This document shows positions 14,695-22,201 of a DNA stretch of 64,000 bases, in pieces. Below the pieces are notes generated by a model. That model had not been told where the DNA came from. It was given only the letters and a program-made list of their open reading frames with translations, and did no database searches. The position numbers and the translations under genes were made by a program. The DNA is from Methylobacterium sp. WL119. Its GTDB lineage: Bacteria; Pseudomonadota; Alphaproteobacteria; Rhizobiales; Beijerinckiaceae. The first letter of the stretch is position 1; each line of letters opens with the position of its first letter. Location of the stretch: assembly GCF_008039875.1 (NCBI RefSeq), contig NZ_VRUU01000005.1, forward strand, positions 62,001 to 126,000, in the 5' to 3' direction.

Positions 14695-14931
14695 TCAGCC
14701 CCTCCATTTGAGAACCAGAAACCGGATCAGGAGGACCAATGCGATCACCGCCACCGTTAGTGCCTGTGCAAGGAGCGTAAGCGCCCCAGGAGCCCATCCG
14801 GCAAACATGGGTAGGGGCTTGCCGAAGTAATGGAACATCGGGGTTACAATCACCGCGACCGCGATCGGCAGCCACCAACCCCAAAGCCACTTTGGAGTTT
14901 CGCTCTCCTTATCCCGCGGCGGTTCGGACAT
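14695..14931 (-). CDS. small two-span membrane protein (moron)
   Basis: 78 residues, leftward among rightward genes. Two hydrophobic stretches: LWGWWLPIAVAVIVTPMF and LLAQALTVAVIALVLLIRFL; charged N terminus faces the cytoplasm. The opposite direction, lower GC and isolation mark it as an accessory lysogeny gene. A role in superinfection exclusion is possible but only topology is seen. Confidence 0.6.
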   Translation of the reverse strand: MSEPPRDKESETPKWLWGWWLPIAVAVIVTPMFHYFGKPLPMFAGWAPGALTLLAQALTVAVIALVLLIRFLVLKWRG

Positions 14932-15147
14932 CCCATCTCCTCTTGCTTTCGATCGACGCTGCTATCACCGACGAGGCCGCATGCTTGGTTCGGATCGTTG
15001 TCGGTCGGACAGGGAGGCTGCCGTCTCTCTGGTGCTCGCTGGGTGCGTCAAGAACTGAATGCAATCGCCCTTGACCACTGTGCCAATTTGGTCCGACCCC
15101 CAAAATACGGGCCCGGCAACGACGCCGCGCCATAGGGGAACGCAACC

Positions 15148-15813
15148 GTGACCGCGTCGGCCAGCCAGTCGTCCAGCACCACCCGCACCATCCGGATCGC
15201 CACCACCACTGCCGAACGCCGCCGCGCGAAGAACGGGCGGCTCGGCCCGCTCACCGCCCGCGACGTGAACATCGAGGTCGGCGAGGCGTCGATCGCCGAT
15301 CCCTACGCGCCGGGCTCATTCCGCACCGGCCAGGTCAACCGCCGCGTCGACGTGCTGGCAACCGAGCACAGCGCCGGCCGGATCACGGAATCGCAGTTCC
15401 TCGTCGGCCGCATGATCCAGGCGGTGTTCGAGCGGGGTTCGGGCGCGAAGCTCGGATCGGGCGGATGGAACCCGGGCGGGTCGCGCGATCAGACCATCGC
15501 CCACGAGCTGCAGATCATCTTCGCGATCGAGGACGCCGAGAAGGTCAAGAAATTCGTCGGGCACCTCGAGCGCGCGATCGGCGCGGTTGGTGTCCGGTTC
15601 CTCCGGGCCATCCTCTCCGAGGGCCAGACCTTCGCGACCTACGCCGCCGCCCGCGGCAAGGCTGGGGAGCGAGGCGCGGCCCAGATCGCGGGGCACTTCC
15701 GGCTCCTGCTCGAAGGCCTGGTGGAGAGTCAGCACACCGCGACCGGGGCGGGGCGGCCGGTGCCGGACGATCAGTATGCTGCGCGAGCGCGGGAGGTGGT
15801 GTTCACCCGCTGA
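15148..15813 (+). CDS. hypothetical phage protein, possible late regulator
   Basis: 221 residues from GTG 15148 with GGGGAA upstream. Ser/Thr-rich, basic N-terminal 35 residues (TTTAERRRAKNGR) are followed by a helical domain (RITESQFLVGRMIQAVFERG; AERGAAQIAGHFRLLLEGLV-like helices). It is a lone rightward gene between early and late regions, where late activators or antiterminators often sit. No known family recognised, so this is positional inference only. Confidence 0.6.
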   Translation: MTASASQSSSTTRTIRIATTTAERRRAKNGRLGPLTARDVNIEVGEASIADPYAPGSFRTGQVNRRVDVLATEHSAGRITESQFLVGRMIQAVFERGSGAKLGSGGWNPGGSRDQTIAHELQIIFAIEDAEKVKKFVGHLERAIGAVGVRFLRAILSEGQTFATYAAARGKAGERGAAQIAGHFRLLLEGLVESQHTATGAGRPVPDDQYAARAREVVFTR

Positions 15814-15884
15814 CGAAAGACTTGGGGCGTCAAAGTGAAGGAAGACAGGCGGACGGCGAACACCCGCGCTTGCGCACTGCGAAA

Positions 15885-16643
15885 TCAATGTAAGTTCTCC
15901 GGTGATTTTTCTTCAAACATTGCCTCATACAAAGACGGCGCAACGCCCGTTTCGACATCAAGAGGGGCTTCTTCAAAAACGAGTATCTTTGAAAAGCTTT
16001 GAATTGCTAAAGCAATTCCACGTTCTATCTTTTCCAAATCGCTTTGGGGCGCGCCAAAGCTGTCGCGCAAACTATACAGCTCTGATCTTAATGCGGCTTC
16101 GGACTCTATTATTTTCCAATCGATGCCTTCACCAATGAGGCGCAGGCGTTTGGGGGTCGTTCCGTATCTATTCATCAAAACTTCGTTGAAAGCATTGGCG
16201 AGACGCCATCCCGCTCTTTGAATAATCTTTTGTTCAACTGCCGCAACTTCTGCAGGTATTTCCCGATCCTTGTAAAGCTTCCTAATGTTGCGGATTATGC
16301 CGCTTTTTTCATTCCAGTCGGGCGATGCAATCATTCCTACGTACAAAACCCAATTCAATGTTGTAAGGCCAATCACCGAAGATATCTCGTCCATTCTTGC
16401 CAGCATTTCTTCGGCTCGACCGAGTTTTTCTTCAACTGCTCGCTCTCTTAATTTGGCCTCGACTCCCCAGCCTTTTAAGCTCTCTAACAGAGGTAGATTG
16501 TGAACGAATATTAAAGCGATAGTAAATCCAGCAACTACTGTTGCTGACGCAGTTTTGTCGGCTATAGCAAGACCTAAAGTCACGCTCGCGGAAGCGCCCG
16601 CCGCGAGCAGTAGCCAGTTTTTTCTGTAAGCATCGAAATTCAT
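15885..16643 (-). CDS. low-GC two-span membrane protein (moron)
   Basis: 252 residues from ATG 16641-16643. Two membrane spans near the N terminus (NWLLLAAGASASVTLGLAIA; ATVVAGFTIALIFVHNLPLL), then a long cytoplasmic helical domain with coiled-coil-like segments and a third hydrophobic stretch (VIGLTTLNWVLYVGMIA). GC content is far below its neighbours, indicating recent transfer. It has no close functional family I recognise. Element A lies 20 bases upstream of its start. Candidate phage-exclusion or lysogenic-conversion protein. Confidence 0.65.
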   Translation of the reverse strand: MNFDAYRKNWLLLAAGASASVTLGLAIADKTASATVVAGFTIALIFVHNLPLLESLKGWGVEAKLRERAVEEKLGRAEEMLARMDEISSVIGLTTLNWVLYVGMIASPDWNEKSGIIRNIRKLYKDREIPAEVAAVEQKIIQRAGWRLANAFNEVLMNRYGTTPKRLRLIGEGIDWKIIESEAALRSELYSLRDSFGAPQSDLEKIERGIALAIQSFSKILVFEEAPLDVETGVAPSLYEAMFEEKSPENLH

Positions 16644-16663
16644 GGATGGCACCCAAGCTTGTA

Positions 16664-16761
16664 GGTGGGCACAATAGATGCTTGACCCGACGGGCGAAAC
16701 AGGCGAGATCACCACCGTCGGAAGACATGCGCCCGGGGCTCACAAGCCGCCGGGCGTTTCC
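16664..16761. promoter_or_regulatory. structured element A upstream of low-GC moron
   Basis: 98 bases. It carries GGTGGGCA (16664-16671), TTGACCCGACGGGC (16682-16695), 16 bases, CCACCGTCGG (16712-16721), then a perfect long hairpin CGCCCGG...CCGGGCG (about 16729-16756) and TTTCC. CCGACGG and CCGTCGG can pair. Element B at 40223-40347 has the same blocks in the same order with the same 16-base spacer. Read leftward it is the leader or promoter of the 15885-16643 gene; read rightward it ends like a terminator. Confidence 0.6.
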
Positions 16762-17093
16762 ATGTCAGACCGAAACTACCCCAGCACACTAGGGGCCTGA
16801 TGGCACCGTCGCTGCCGCGGTCTCGGGACGGGTCGCCGGGGCCCCGCCTTCCCCAGAGCCGTGACCACTCCTCGGACCGCGAGGGGGCTGGCGGATGTTC
16901 GGTGTAGCGCACGCCGAACGGTAGGCATGGCGCACAGGTGCCGCCTGGAGCCGACCTGATAACGGTCCCGATCGCCCGGCGGGGCGACGAGCTAGGTGGA
17001 AAGCCCGGCGCCCTTCTTCAGCGAACCCGCTCAACAGCTTAGGCGTTCTCCTCGGAGACGTGAGCGCAGTTCCGTGCCATGATCGGTTCCACG
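16762..17093. other. gap without a supported gene
   Basis: 332 bases between element A and the small gene at 17094. Several frames stay open on the minus strand but encode only low-complexity Arg/Pro/Gly peptides without ribosome sites. I see no repeat or RNA gene in it. It may contain the promoter for the rightward 17094 gene. Confidence 0.4.
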
Positions 17094-17360
17094 ATGAGCG
17101 CGATCCAGATTGCCAACGAGATGCGTGCCGCCGCCCGGGACTTCGGGCGCCGCACCCGTTTCGGCGACCAGGCCGAATACCTCGAGGCCAAGGACGATCA
17201 CTGCCGGCGCATGGACCGGCTGCTCGCCGACCTCGTCCGCGCGATCGGCACACCGCCGCCGCTCTCGATCCAGCCCGGCACCCGCCGTCTCGGCGCGCGC
17301 TCGGTCCAGGTCGTGATCCGGGATCGCACGCCCCAGAAGCGGGTCGCGGCGCGAGGCTGA
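17094..17360 (+). CDS. hypothetical phage protein
   Basis: 88 residues starting MSAIQIANEMRAAARDFG; an ATG 15 bases earlier is the alternative. Helical N-terminal part with HCRRMDRLLADLVRAIG, basic tail. Stands alone between the membrane moron and the integrase. Function unknown. Confidence 0.45.
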   Translation: MSAIQIANEMRAAARDFGRRTRFGDQAEYLEAKDDHCRRMDRLLADLVRAIGTPPPLSIQPGTRRLGARSVQVVIRDRTPQKRVAARG

Positions 17361-17369
17361 GCAGCGCCG

Positions 17370-17624
17370 TCAGCAACCGATGCAGATGTCGTGGACCGTG
17401 CGAGGTTCGCGCTTCGGGCCGATTTTCTGATTTGGAAGCCGACCAGCCGGGACCGGCCTCTCGTTCGTGGGCTCAAATGGCCCTCGTTTGGGCGGCGTTT
17501 GCGCAAGTTCGGCGGCTGGAACCGGGGCTCGCGGAACCGTCAAAGCCATCCCCTGAGCGTGGGTCTCGGCGATCGATGTCGCGTCGATCAGTAGGGCAAC
17601 GAGCAGCACCTTCGACCAGGACAT
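17370..17624 (-). CDS. small secreted protein
   Basis: 84 residues with a signal peptide (SKVLLVALLIDATSIAETHA, cleavage near AQG). The mature part is Pro/Arg-rich and ends CIGC. Leftward gene converging on 17094-17360, hence probably an accessory lysogeny gene. Function unknown. Confidence 0.5.
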   Translation of the reverse strand: MSWSKVLLVALLIDATSIAETHAQGMALTVPRAPVPAAELAQTPPKRGPFEPTNERPVPAGRLPNQKIGPKREPRTVHDICIGC

Positions 17625-17744
17625 CGGACCTCACCTTGGCGGCCTAACGCGGGGTCGAAAAAAGAGGTCCATCCCATCGTTCGGCCGCTCGGAGCGGCTG
17701 CACGATAATCGCCCTTCTCGTGCATCCAAACCGGGGTTTTCGGC

Positions 17745-18707
17745 ATGGCCGGAGGCGCAGTTATCGTGCGTCCGGCGACGGATGCGGCGACCCTTCCTGA
17801 TGCGCTCGACCAGGCCGCGGCCGGGTTCGCTGCAGCCTCAAAGTCGGCCGCCACCCGCCGCGCCTACGCCGCCGACTGGCGCGACTTCCTCGGCTGGTGC
17901 GCCGAACATGGCGACGCCACCCTGCCCGCATCGGGCCGCACGGTCGGGCGCTACCTGACCCATCTCGCCGGCCTCGGCCGCTCGGTCTCGACGATCGATC
18001 GCCGGGCCGCCGCCATCGCCGCCGTGCACCGCGCCGCCGGCCACACCGCGCCGACGGCGCTCGAGGAGGTCCGGTCGATCCTGACCGGCATCCGCAACAC
18101 CCTCGGCCGCCGCCCGGACAAGCAACAGGCCCTCACCGCCGACCTGGTGGCGAAGGTCGTGAAGCGCATCCGCGGAACGGACCTCGCGAGCCATCGCGAC
18201 CGCGCGCTGATCCTGCTGTGCTTCGGCGCTGCGCTCCGCCGGTCCGAGCTCGTCGCGCTCGACGTCGCCAATCTGGAACGCCACCGCCGCGGGCTCCTCG
18301 TCCGGATCGGCAAGAGCAAGACCGATCAGCAGGGCATGGGCCGCTCGGTCGCGATCCTCGACGGCAAGCTGAAGATCCCCGCGGCCGTCGCCGCCTGGCT
18401 CGAGATCTCGGGTATCGCCGACGGTCCGGTGTTCCGCGGCGCCGACCGCGGTCGTCTCTCCGCCGATCGCCTTACCGCCGGGCAGTTCGCCCGCATCCTG
18501 AAATCGCGCTGTGCGACGGCCGGGCTCGACCCGGAGGCCTTCAGCGGCCACTCGCCCCGCCGCGGATTCGCGACGTCGGCCGGTGACGACGGGGCCGACC
18601 TCCGGCTGACGGCCAAGCACATGCGCCACGCGAAGCTCGAGACGACGCTGGGCTACATGGAAGACGGCGAGCTGTTCCGCGAGAACGCCGGCCGGAGCTT
18701 CCTGTGA
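17745..18707 (+). CDS. tyrosine recombinase / integrase
   Basis: 320 residues. N-terminal SAM-like core-binding domain (about 20-115: SAATRRAYAADWRDFLGWC) and C-terminal catalytic domain with the full set: Arg165 (GAALRRSELVAL), Lys in GKSKTDQQ (190-192), His269-x-x-Arg272 (GHSPRRG), His295 (MRHAKLETT) and the nucleophile Tyr304 (LGYMED). It can cut and rejoin DNA at an att site or resolve multimers. It is in the interior of the prophage, at least 17.7 kb from one end and about 28 kb from the other, which is unusual for an integrase that uses attP beside its own gene. A chain of small genes starts at its stop (GTGA). Confidence 0.9.
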   Translation: MAGGAVIVRPATDAATLPDALDQAAAGFAAASKSAATRRAYAADWRDFLGWCAEHGDATLPASGRTVGRYLTHLAGLGRSVSTIDRRAAAIAAVHRAAGHTAPTALEEVRSILTGIRNTLGRRPDKQQALTADLVAKVVKRIRGTDLASHRDRALILLCFGAALRRSELVALDVANLERHRRGLLVRIGKSKTDQQGMGRSVAILDGKLKIPAAVAAWLEISGIADGPVFRGADRGRLSADRLTAGQFARILKSRCATAGLDPEAFSGHSPRRGFATSAGDDGADLRLTAKHMRHAKLETTLGYMEDGELFRENAGRSFL

Positions 18708-18895
18708 GCCCCGCGACCACCGCCCGCGCCCTCGCCGGGCTCAACGTCCAGCGCGGCCGCCCGACCGCCGCGCAGTGGGTCGACGCCCTCGCGATCCTCG
18801 CGAACACCACCCGCGCGCCCCGGCACACGCTCCACGTCGAGTTCACGCCGGGCGGCTCGGCCCGGATCACCGAACATCCTTTCGAGAAGGTCTGA
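18704..18895 (+). CDS. hypothetical small phage protein
   Basis: 63 residues from a GTG overlapping the integrase stop. Begins with helix TARALAGLNVQRGRPTAAQW, then a strand pair (HTLHVEFTPGGSARI). The coupling suggests joint expression with the integrase; an excisionase role cannot be shown, as no wHTH is evident. Confidence 0.5.
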   Translation: MSPATTARALAGLNVQRGRPTAAQWVDALAILANTTRAPRHTLHVEFTPGGSARITEHPFEKV

Positions 18896-18897
18896 GT

Positions 18898-19125
18898 ATG
18901 AGCCGCGCATCCGACCTCATCGATCAGGTGGAGGCGAGCGTCGCGGCGCTCGTCGGTCGCTCCGTCGCCGAAGCCGAAGGGCTCGCGATCGATTTCGAGG
19001 CCTACGCGAGCATCGCGCCGAATCCGCTTCGGGAGCGGGTCGCGCTGATCCTCGCCGAGGAAATCCGGACGGCCTCCGACCAGCGTGAGCACCGCCGCGC
19101 GAGCATGCAGAGGTTCCGCCTGTGA
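18898..19125 (+). CDS. hypothetical helical protein
   Basis: 75 residues, start two bases after the preceding stop. Helical (ASDLIDQVEASVAALVGRSV; RERVALILAEEIRTASDQRE). No motif. Stop overlaps the next start. Confidence 0.5.
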   Translation: MSRASDLIDQVEASVAALVGRSVAEAEGLAIDFEAYASIAPNPLRERVALILAEEIRTASDQREHRRASMQRFRL

Positions 19126-19361
19126 TGACCGCCGAGCAGTTCGACCGCCTCCCGGAAATGCTCCGGGACATCGTCGTCACCGACCGGAAGCTCGACGCGG
19201 CTCGCGCCGCGGTCCGTGCCGCCGCCGTGCCCATGATTGCGGACATCCGCCGCCTCGCCGGGCTTCGCGCCGACCAGGTGCGGCGCGCCCGCCACCTCTA
19301 CGGCCGCGCGCCCCTGCGCGGCGAGAACGGGCCGGGCCGGCCCACATCTGCGAGAGCATGA
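19125..19361 (+). CDS. hypothetical helical protein
   Basis: 78 residues from ATG 19125 (GTG 19122 would add one residue). Helical core LDAARAAVRAAAVPMIADIRR and a basic Arg-rich end. Overlaps the next gene by ATGA. Unknown function. Confidence 0.45.
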   Translation: MTAEQFDRLPEMLRDIVVTDRKLDAARAAVRAAAVPMIADIRRLAGLRADQVRRARHLYGRAPLRGENGPGRPTSARA

Positions 19362-19474
19362 TCATGCCCCGCGTCTGCGCCTTCCTGTTCCTGGCCGGCC
19401 TTGCGCTGGCAGCGACGCCCGCCCGGCCGCGCCCCGCGCGGTACGTGTTCCCCGTCTCGCCGACGAGGCACTGA
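19358..19474 (+). CDS. very small signal-peptide-like protein
   Basis: 38 codons (MIMPRVCAFLFLAGLALA then Ala/Pro/Arg). The start overlaps the previous stop by ATGA and the stop overlaps the next start. Likely membrane-anchored or exported. Only coupling supports it as a gene. Confidence 0.4.
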   Translation: MIMPRVCAFLFLAGLALAATPARPRPARYVFPVSPTRH

Positions 19475-19779
19475 TGCGCGACGTGCTCGGCTTCCGCCAC
19501 ACCGCCGGCGTCGCGCTGATCCTCGCCGCCGGCTGGGGCTGGGTCTGGGCGTTCACGCCAGCCCACGCCGACGAAGGTCGCAGCTTCCTCGCCGTCGCGC
19601 TGGTCTGTCCGGCCAACCTCGCCGGCCCGGACTGCTCGCGTGACACGGCGCTCGACATGGCCGTCCAGCCCGTCGCGCTGGTGACGGAATGTGCGCAGGT
19701 CGGCGTGCTGCTCGCGACGCACTTGGCGCTGCAGCCCGGCGAGAGCCACAAGATCCTGTGCGAGCGGCGCCGCGGCTGA
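19474..19779 (+). CDS. small exported Cys-containing protein
   Basis: 101 residues. Signal peptide-like start (GVALILAAGWGWVWAFTPAHA) with a good cleavage site before DEGRSF. The mature part has four Cys (ALVCPANLAGPDCS; ECAQVG; ILCERR), suited to two disulfides in the periplasm. TGATG overlap with the previous gene. Function unknown. Confidence 0.5.
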   Translation: MRDVLGFRHTAGVALILAAGWGWVWAFTPAHADEGRSFLAVALVCPANLAGPDCSRDTALDMAVQPVALVTECAQVGVLLATHLALQPGESHKILCERRRG

Positions 19780-20420
19780 TGCTCACCCGCCCGCGCCCGC
19801 CGACGGACCTGCTCGGGCAGGCCGGCGCGGACACCGCGAACCCGGTCGCCCCCGCGGTCGATCTCGAAGCCTGGATGCGCGCGACCTTCATCGACGAGGA
19901 CGCGCCGCTTCTGAACGAGGACCACGCGCACCTCCGCGATGCCAGCCTCGGCGTCCTGTGGTGCTCGATCCCGAACGAGCGCCAGGGCAACGGCGTCGTC
20001 GGCATGTGCGAGGAGGCGACCTTCATCGGCAACCGCTGGGCGAAGGCCCGGTGGGCGATGCAGATCGCGGGCTGGTTCGGGTCGATCCCGGACTTCCTGC
20101 TGACCTTCCATGCCGACTACGCCGACCAGTGCTCCGACGCCGCGTTCTGCGCGCTGGTCGAACACGAGCTCTACCACGCGGGCCAGAAGAAGGACCGCTG
20201 GGGCGCGCCGCGCTTCAACAGCCAGACCGGCCGGCCCGTCTTCGGCATCCGCGGCCACGACGTCGAGGAGTTCGTCGGCATCGTCGAGCGCTACGGCGTC
20301 GGCAACGCGGCGGGCCAGACCGCGGCGCTGGTCGAGGCGGCCCGGCACACCCCGATCGTCTGCGAGACGGACATCGCCGGCGCCTGCGGGACCTGCGGCC
20401 GATCTTTGACCTCCGCCTGA
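19779..20420 (+). CDS. putative phage metallopeptidase
   Basis: 213 residues starting in a TGATG overlap. The zinc motif HELYH (His129-Glu130-x-x-His133) is followed by GIRGHDVEEFVGIVERYG, the layout of the putative phage metallopeptidase family seen just upstream of terminase genes. Residues 1-60 are a linker. Target unknown; a role in head maturation or host-protein cleavage has not been shown for the family. Proteolysis is inferred from the motif. Confidence 0.7.
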   Translation: MLTRPRPPTDLLGQAGADTANPVAPAVDLEAWMRATFIDEDAPLLNEDHAHLRDASLGVLWCSIPNERQGNGVVGMCEEATFIGNRWAKARWAMQIAGWFGSIPDFLLTFHADYADQCSDAAFCALVEHELYHAGQKKDRWGAPRFNSQTGRPVFGIRGHDVEEFVGIVERYGVGNAAGQTAALVEAARHTPIVCETDIAGACGTCGRSLTSA

Positions 20421-20433
20421 CAGGATTCGCGCC

Positions 20434-20898
20434 GTGGCCACGCTCAACGACGAGGTAAAAACCTTCATCGTCCAACAGCTTGCGTGCTTCGATACGCCCT
20501 CCGGGGTGGCGAAGGCCGTCAAAGAGGAATTCGGGCTCGAGGTGAGCCGACAGGCAGTCGAAGCCTACGATCCCGGCAAGCGGGCGGCGGCCAACCTGTC
20601 GGACGGCTACCGTCAGATCTTCGAGGCGACCCGCACGGCGTTCCTCGCCGAGACGGCGACGATCGGCATCTCGCACAAGGCCGTCCGTCTCCGCACGCTG
20701 CAGCGCCTCGCCGAGAAGGCCGAGCGTCAGGGCAACATGGCCTTCGTGGCTTCGGTGCTTGAGCAGGCCGCAAAAGAGTGCGGCGACGCCTTCACGAACA
20801 AGCGCCAGGTCGAGGCCACGGGCAAGGATGGTTCGCCGCTGATCGACGGCGGGATCACGGTCGCGTTCGTGCGGGCGCCGCCGGTCCATGCAGGTTGA
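20434..20898 (+). CDS. DUF2280 phage protein, small terminase candidate
   Basis: 154 residues from GTG 20434. Opening LNDEVKTFIVQQLACFDTPS, then VAKAVKEEFGLEVSRQAVEA and YDPGKR are the DUF2280 pattern, an HTH-like DNA-recognition domain. The C-terminal part, including VEATGKDGSPLID, is shared with many small terminase subunits. It overlaps the large terminase start by 11 bases. Expected job: recognise phage DNA and load the large subunit. Confidence 0.8.
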   Translation: MATLNDEVKTFIVQQLACFDTPSGVAKAVKEEFGLEVSRQAVEAYDPGKRAAANLSDGYRQIFEATRTAFLAETATIGISHKAVRLRTLQRLAEKAERQGNMAFVASVLEQAAKECGDAFTNKRQVEATGKDGSPLIDGGITVAFVRAPPVHAG

Positions 20899-22201
20899 GT
20901 TTCCGGAGAAGCTCGACTTCCTGTTCGAGCCGGCACGCTACAAGATCGCTTACGGCGGCCGCGGGGGCGCCAAGTCCTGGGGCTTCGGCCGCGCCCTGGT
21001 GATCATGGGCGCGCAGCGGAAGCTTCGGGTGCTCTGCGCTCGCGAATTCCAGAACTCGATCGCGGAATCGGCGCACGCGCTGCTCGCCCAGCAAATCGAC
21101 CTCCTCGGCCTCTCCGGCTTCTACGACACGCAGGAGAAGCGGATCCTCGGCGCGAACGGCACCGAATTCATCTTCAAGGGGCTCCGGCACAACGTCGCCT
21201 CGGTGAAGTCGACCGAGGGCGTCGACGTGTGCTGGGTCGAAGAGGCCCGCACTGTCTCGAAGGCCTCCTGGGACGTGCTGATCCCGACCATCCGCAAGGA
21301 AGGCTCGGAGATCTGGATCAGCTTCAACACCGAGCTCGAAGGCGACGAGACCTACCAGCGCTTCGTGAAGAAGCCGCCGACCGGCGCGCGCGTCGTCAAG
21401 ATCGGCTGGGAGGACAACCCGTGGTTCCCGGACGTGCTCCGGCAGGAGGCGCTCGACCTCAAGGCGCGCGACCCGATCGCCTACGAGACGGTCTGGGGCG
21501 GCAACTGCAAGCAGGTCCTCGACGGCGCGATCTACGCGAACGAGATCCTCGCCGCGGCTCGTGAGAACCGCTTCACGAAGGTCGCCTACGACCCGTCGAA
21601 GCCGGTCCACACCTTCTGGGACCTGGGCCGAGCCGACAAGACGAGCATCTGGTTCGCTCAGATCGTCGGGTTCGAGTTCCGGCTGATCGACTTCTACGAA
21701 AACCGCGGCTTCGCGCTCCAGCACTACCTCGATGTGCTGAAGGCGCGCTCCGAGGGCAAGGACGGCGTCCCGGGCTACGTCTACGGCGAGCACTGGCTGC
21801 CGCACGACGCGCGGAACGAGCTGCTCGCATCCGAGCGAACGATCGAGCAGCAGATGTGGGCGGCCGGGCATCGCGTCCGGATTACTCCGAAGCTCTCGGT
21901 CGCGGCCGGCATCGACGCGGCCCGCAAGATCTTCGCCCGGTGCTGGTTCGACGAGGAGCGGTGCGCCGACGGGCTCCAGGCCCTGCGGAACTACCGCTAC
22001 GAGGTCGACGAGAAGACGCAGGCCTTCTCGAAGAGCCCGCTGCACGACTGGGCCAGCCACGGCTCCGACGCCTTCCGCTACTTCGCCGTCGGCATCGCCG
22101 AGCCGCGCGAGGACGACGCTCCGCCGGACGGCCCCAACGACCGCTACGCGCGCCGCCGGCGCAGCGAGGCACAACCCTCAGGATCGGCATGGGCGGCATG
22201 A
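20888..22201 (+). CDS. terL: terminase large subunit
   Basis: 437 residues, usual length for the PBSX-type group. Walker A GGRGGAKSW at 23-31 and Walker B VDVCWVEEA at 112-120 drive ATP-powered DNA packaging. The C-terminal nuclease begins near FWDLGRADKTSIWF, whose Asp fits the first RuvC-like metal ligand, and ends with HDWASHGSDAFRY. It docks on the portal and cuts concatemers. Followed directly by the portal gene. Confidence 0.9.
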   Translation: MQVEFPEKLDFLFEPARYKIAYGGRGGAKSWGFGRALVIMGAQRKLRVLCAREFQNSIAESAHALLAQQIDLLGLSGFYDTQEKRILGANGTEFIFKGLRHNVASVKSTEGVDVCWVEEARTVSKASWDVLIPTIRKEGSEIWISFNTELEGDETYQRFVKKPPTGARVVKIGWEDNPWFPDVLRQEALDLKARDPIAYETVWGGNCKQVLDGAIYANEILAAARENRFTKVAYDPSKPVHTFWDLGRADKTSIWFAQIVGFEFRLIDFYENRGFALQHYLDVLKARSEGKDGVPGYVYGEHWLPHDARNELLASERTIEQQMWAAGHRVRITPKLSVAAGIDAARKIFARCWFDEERCADGLQALRNYRYEVDEKTQAFSKSPLHDWASHGSDAFRYFAVGIAEPREDDAPPDGPNDRYARRRRSEAQPSGSAWAA

